This document shows, piece after piece, positions 6,700-8,726 of a stretch of DNA of 8,726 bases. This DNA comes from Armatimonadota bacterium (lineage in GTDB: Bacteria; Armatimonadota; UBA5829), in the NCBI GenBank assembly GCA_023398345.1, contig JAEWSK010000111.1, positions 1 to 8,726 of the forward strand. Reading direction: 5' to 3'. The notes beneath the pieces were generated by a model, which had not been told where the DNA came from, made no database searches, and saw only the letters and a list, made by a program, of their open reading frames with translations. Positions within the stretch are counted from its first letter, which is position 1, and each line of letters opens with the position of its first letter. A program made the translations under genes and the position numbers.

Positions 6700-6718
6700 T
6701 ATTGATCGAGTATCAATA
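6700..6718. promoter_or_regulatory. Inverted repeat TATTGAT-N5-ATCAATA, operator candidate
   Basis: Perfect 7-bp arms surround CGAGT. The repeat lies 73-91 bp upstream of the D-aminopeptidase ATG and about 58 bp upstream of the -35 box of the divergent PEP-CTERM gene. The half site TTGAT/ATCAA recalls FNR, but FNR sites have four central bases and this has five, so the regulator is undetermined. Position favours control of the peptidase gene. Confidence 0.4.
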
Positions 6719-6775
6719 AATGAGTCTATATCCGATAAAATAACCCGCAATATTACTTGTTTTTTATTTATGATG

Positions 6776-6804
6776 TTGACATTACTAATGTCACAGGGTA
6801 ACAT
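6776..6804 (+). promoter_or_regulatory. Sigma70-type promoter of the PEP-CTERM gene
   Basis: TTGACA (6776-6781) is a perfect -35 box. TAACAT (6799-6804) matches TATAAT at 4 of 6 positions after an ideal 17-bp spacer. Initiation near 6811 gives a leader of about 80 nt. A 17-nt perfect palindrome covers most of the -35 box and part of the spacer, which suggests repression by occlusion. Confidence 0.7.
6777..6793. promoter_or_regulatory. 17-nt perfect palindrome TGACATTA-C-TAATGTCA, operator candidate
   Basis: Two exact 8-bp arms flank one central base. The site overlaps five of six -35 bases and the first twelve spacer bases of the PEP-CTERM promoter. A dimeric repressor bound here would block RNA polymerase. 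The regulator family cannot be named from the sequence; TetR- and MarR-type proteins bind sites of this general shape. Confidence 0.6.
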
Positions 6805-6892
6805 TCAAGCATAGTATCGGAAAATATAGATGTTGCAGCAGATATTTATGCAGTTTTCTGTACAAGCAACGCGTGTATTTGGGGAGAAGAAT

Positions 6893-7441
6893 ATGTTAAA
6901 GAAGCTTTTGTGCCTTGCTGCATTAATTTCGCTGTTGTTAGTTACGCCTGCGCTTGCCCAGACATGGGGGCTGCTAAGTGCAGACAATTACTCGGATGCA
7001 ACTACGCTGCAGATAAACCGAACTGCTGCGGGTGCAGGTGAGTGGACATGGACGTTTACTTTATACCACGGAAATTCCACGGCAACCCCTCTACACCAGT
7101 TTAGTGTTGGATTGCTTGTAGATGACACTGCCGGATTAGGCAATGGTGACTTGACCTCAGGCCACTATTATAACTACACTTCCAGCATTACCGCGACAAA
7201 ATTCGAAACTCAAGAAAACGCCTTGTGGCTTGGTTTTACATTGCCATATGGCCAAAGTGCAACGTTTTCGTTTACGACCGATCTGGATTCGATAGGCTTG
7301 GCAAATCATGAAGCCAGAGACAATACTTATACCCCGACATGGGCCAACGCACAGACGCCAGTTGCTCCGGAGCCGTCAGGTATTGCAGCGCTGATGGTGG
7401 GATTTGTCGGCTTGGCGGGCAGACTCCGAAGAAGGCATTAG
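6893..7441 (+). CDS. Secreted PEP-CTERM sorting-domain protein of unknown function
   Basis: This 182-aa exported protein has a signal peptide at 1-22: a lysine-bearing MLKKLL, a hydrophobic core and a likely cut after ALA, before QTWG. The mature part (23-155) is rich in Thr, Ser, Asn, Trp and Tyr and alternates like a beta-sandwich. I do not recognise its fold. The C-terminus carries the PEP-CTERM tripartite signal: APEPSG (158-163), a hydrophobic helix (about 164-176) and the basic tail RLRRRH (177-182). Such proteins are cut by an exosortase and usually end up at the surface or in extracellular polymer. The start at 6893 is preferred because GGGGAG (6881-6886) lies 6 nt before it and the signal peptide begins there. 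The in-frame ATG at 6830 would put 21 non-signal residues in front. It is monocistronic, with its own promoter and terminator. Confidence 0.88.
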   Translation: MLKKLLCLAALISLLLVTPALAQTWGLLSADNYSDATTLQINRTAAGAGEWTWTFTLYHGNSTATPLHQFSVGLLVDDTAGLGNGDLTSGHYYNYTSSITATKFETQENALWLGFTLPYGQSATFSFTTDLDSIGLANHEARDNTYTPTWANAQTPVAPEPSGIAALMVGFVGLAGRLRRRH

Positions 7442-7477
7442 TCCAACGCTGGTAAAGATGCCAAATAGTTAAAATTT

Positions 7478-7501
7478 GCCTGAGGGTTTTAACCCTCAGG
7501 C
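7478..7501. terminator. Hairpin terminator between the PEP-CTERM gene and the FAD oxidase gene
   Basis: GCCTGAGGG and CCCTCAGGC form a perfect 9-bp stem with a TTTTAA loop (the loop bases can pair further). It stands 36 bp after the PEP-CTERM stop and 30 bp before the end of the convergent oxidase gene. The minus-strand tail (AAATTTTAAC) is a little more U-rich than the plus-strand tail (TTGCTATAT), so it probably serves both genes. Confidence 0.7.
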
Positions 7502-7531
7502 TTGCTATATGGATGTAGCACTCCAAACAAG

Positions 7532-8726
7532 CTACGAATTCGCAAACATAACGCCGGGATTTAGCGCCGCATCGGGATCAAATAATTTCTTTAGATAGCG
7601 CATCTCATCTACGCCCTTATCTCCATACATCGTCCGCAAAAACGGCGCTTTTAATTTGCCGATCCCATGCTCGGCTGATACAGAGCCCCCCATTTTTACA
7701 ACATTGCGCGCCCATGACATATATAATCGCTTGCCTATAGCATACTCGTCCATATCGTGCGGCAGTATGTTGACATGGACGTGATTGTCTCCGATGTGAC
7801 CGAATATAACAGATTCGAGGCCGTTTGCGCTCAAGTCGGCGTTGTACATCGCGATTGCAGCAGCAAGTTGAGCGTTTGGAACGGACATATCAGTGCCAAG
7901 TTTGGTAATATCGGCACACTTGCGCTTGCGCTCGCCGATAATTAGATTGACAGCCTCAGGAATCGCATGGCGGAACGACTTCATCGACTCCATTTCGCGC
8001 TGCGTCGTTGCAAACCACGTGTCTTCGTCACTGCCGCCAAGTGCATTAACACTCTCAATAAGTTCCATAGCAGCATCTTCAATTAAATCGACTTTGTCGG
8101 CGTGAAATTCGATATATAGCGCGGAGTGGTAGTGCGGCTTAAGCGCGGGAATGTTTTCAAAGGCTGAATTTGACGATTTCACATTTCGTAGAGTATCGAG
8201 CGCGTCGTGGTTGAAAAACTCTATCGCAGCCGGACGCATACTGCTTTCGGATCGTGCAATATGGACAAGCGATAAAATTGAGTCCTCGCTCGGCATAAAG
8301 ACTGTCAGACCGCAAATTGCGTTCGGGCACGCTATAAGCTTGAGTTCAATTTCTGTAATAATACCAAGTGTGCCCTCGGAGCCAATGAACAGATCAATAA
8401 TATCCATATCGTCGGCAATATAATAGCCTGCCGCCGATTTTACACTCGGCATATTATAGCTGGGAAGCATTCCATTTATGGATCGACCATCTTCGGTGCG
8501 CAGCATAAATGAGCGGCCACTGGCCATGTGCTCACCTCGCCTGATCGCCAGAATATCACCATCAGCAAGCACAACCCTAATCGAATTTACCCAGTTGCGC
8601 GTCGGCCCATAGAAAAAAGACATTGCGCCCGAGGCGTTACAGGCCGTCATTCCACCAAGTGACGCGGATGTCTCGGTCGGATCTGGCGGAAACATAAGAT
8701 TGCGAGGCGAAATTGCATTGCGCACA
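7532..8726 (-). CDS. FAD-linked oxidase, GlcD/D-lactate dehydrogenase type; N-terminus beyond the right edge
   Basis: About 398 C-terminal residues are visible; the start and first part of the FAD domain lie outside the window. The family (FAD_binding_4 plus FAD-oxidase C domain) oxidises 2-hydroxy acids such as glycolate or D-lactate and feeds electrons to a partner or quinone. Counting from the first complete codon, features are FPPDPTETSASLGGMTACNASGA (12-34) and IGSEGTLGI (114-122) of the FAD domain, GHIGDNHVHVNI (309-320) with the metal/substrate histidines, AEHGIGKLKAPF (351-362), and LFDPDAALNPGVMF (381-394). All are intact to the natural stop. The frame is open to the edge, and a GTG near 8725 is only an internal valine. 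The substrate cannot be told from this part. No iron-sulfur GlcF partner lies downstream; a convergent gene begins there. Confidence 0.92.
   Translation of the reverse strand, partial: VRNAISPRNLMFPPDPTETSASLGGMTACNASGAMSFFYGPTRNWVNSIRVVLADGDILAIRRGEHMASGRSFMLRTEDGRSINGMLPSYNMPSVKSAAGYYIADDMDIIDLFIGSEGTLGIITEIELKLIACPNAICGLTVFMPSEDSILSLVHIARSESSMRPAAIEFFNHDALDTLRNVKSSNSAFENIPALKPHYHSALYIEFHADKVDLIEDAAMELIESVNALGGSDEDTWFATTQREMESMKSFRHAIPEAVNLIIGERKRKCADITKLGTDMSVPNAQLAAAIAMYNADLSANGLESVIFGHIGDNHVHVNILPHDMDEYAIGKRLYMSWARNVVKMGGSVSAEHGIGKLKAPFLRTMYGDKGVDEMRYLKKLFDPDAALNPGVMFANS

Noticed and set aside
6301..6705. A 134-codon open frame on the plus strand opposite the D-aminopeptidase gene.
   Set aside because: It is opposite a gene whose catalytic and zinc-binding residues are all in place. 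Its translation shows no domain and no ribosome binding site.
6830..6892. An N-terminal extension of the PEP-CTERM protein from ATG 6830.
   Set aside because: It would place 21 residues before a normal signal peptide, and its ribosome binding site is poorer than the one for 6893.
1..8726. tRNA genes, CRISPR arrays, insertion sequences and phage attachment repeats.
   Set aside because: By eye I found no T-loop-like GGTTCGAATC context, no regularly spaced repeats, no transposase motifs and no convincing direct repeats flanking the phage genes. A computed search could still find short repeats.

Overview
The window looks like a chromosomal segment of a diderm (outer-membrane) bacterium carrying the end of a phage-derived region. 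A PEP-CTERM protein implies an exosortase sorting system, which is known only from bacteria with an outer membrane. The other genes are a PAS/GAF/SpoIIE-type PP2C phosphatase, a cytidylate-kinase-like protein, an M55 D-aminopeptidase and a GlcD-type flavoenzyme. Together they would fit Armatimonadota or a similar little-studied phylum, but that placement is an impression, not something the sequence proves.

Left part (1-2331, all minus strand): a phage DNA-packaging and head module, read right to left. A small terminase-like HTH protein (125 aa) overlaps the large terminase (444 aa, ATPase and nuclease motifs intact). A non-coding island of about 150 bp follows, holding a textbook intrinsic terminator. 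Then comes the start of a Mu gp29-like (DUF935) portal protein that runs off the left edge. The order TerS-TerL-portal matches Mu gp27-gp28-gp29. No phage repressor, transposase, replication or lysis gene lies on the right side of the module, so it abuts host-type genes directly.

Middle (2332-5776): a 200-bp divergent intergenic region carries a perfect TATAAT facing the terminase and two inverted repeats. On the plus strand it is followed by an 819-aa sensor phosphatase with three PAS domains, a cysteine-rich GAF domain and a C-terminal SpoIIE/RsbU-type PP2C domain. Next is a cytidylate-kinase-like protein with its own extended -10 promoter and a near-perfect Shine-Dalgarno sequence. The phosphatase should act on a STAS-domain anti-anti-sigma factor, but no such partner is encoded here.

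Right part (5777-8726): a hairpin separates the kinase from a convergent M55 D-aminopeptidase (minus). A 265-bp divergent region follows. It holds a 7-bp-arm inverted repeat and a sigma70-type promoter with a perfect TTGACA. A 17-nt perfect palindrome overlaps that -35 box, a strong operator candidate. The promoter drives a secreted PEP-CTERM protein. A hairpin terminator separates this from a convergent GlcD-type FAD-linked oxidase whose N-terminus lies beyond the right edge. No non-coding stretch exceeds 300 bases. No tRNA, rRNA, CRISPR array or insertion sequence was seen.
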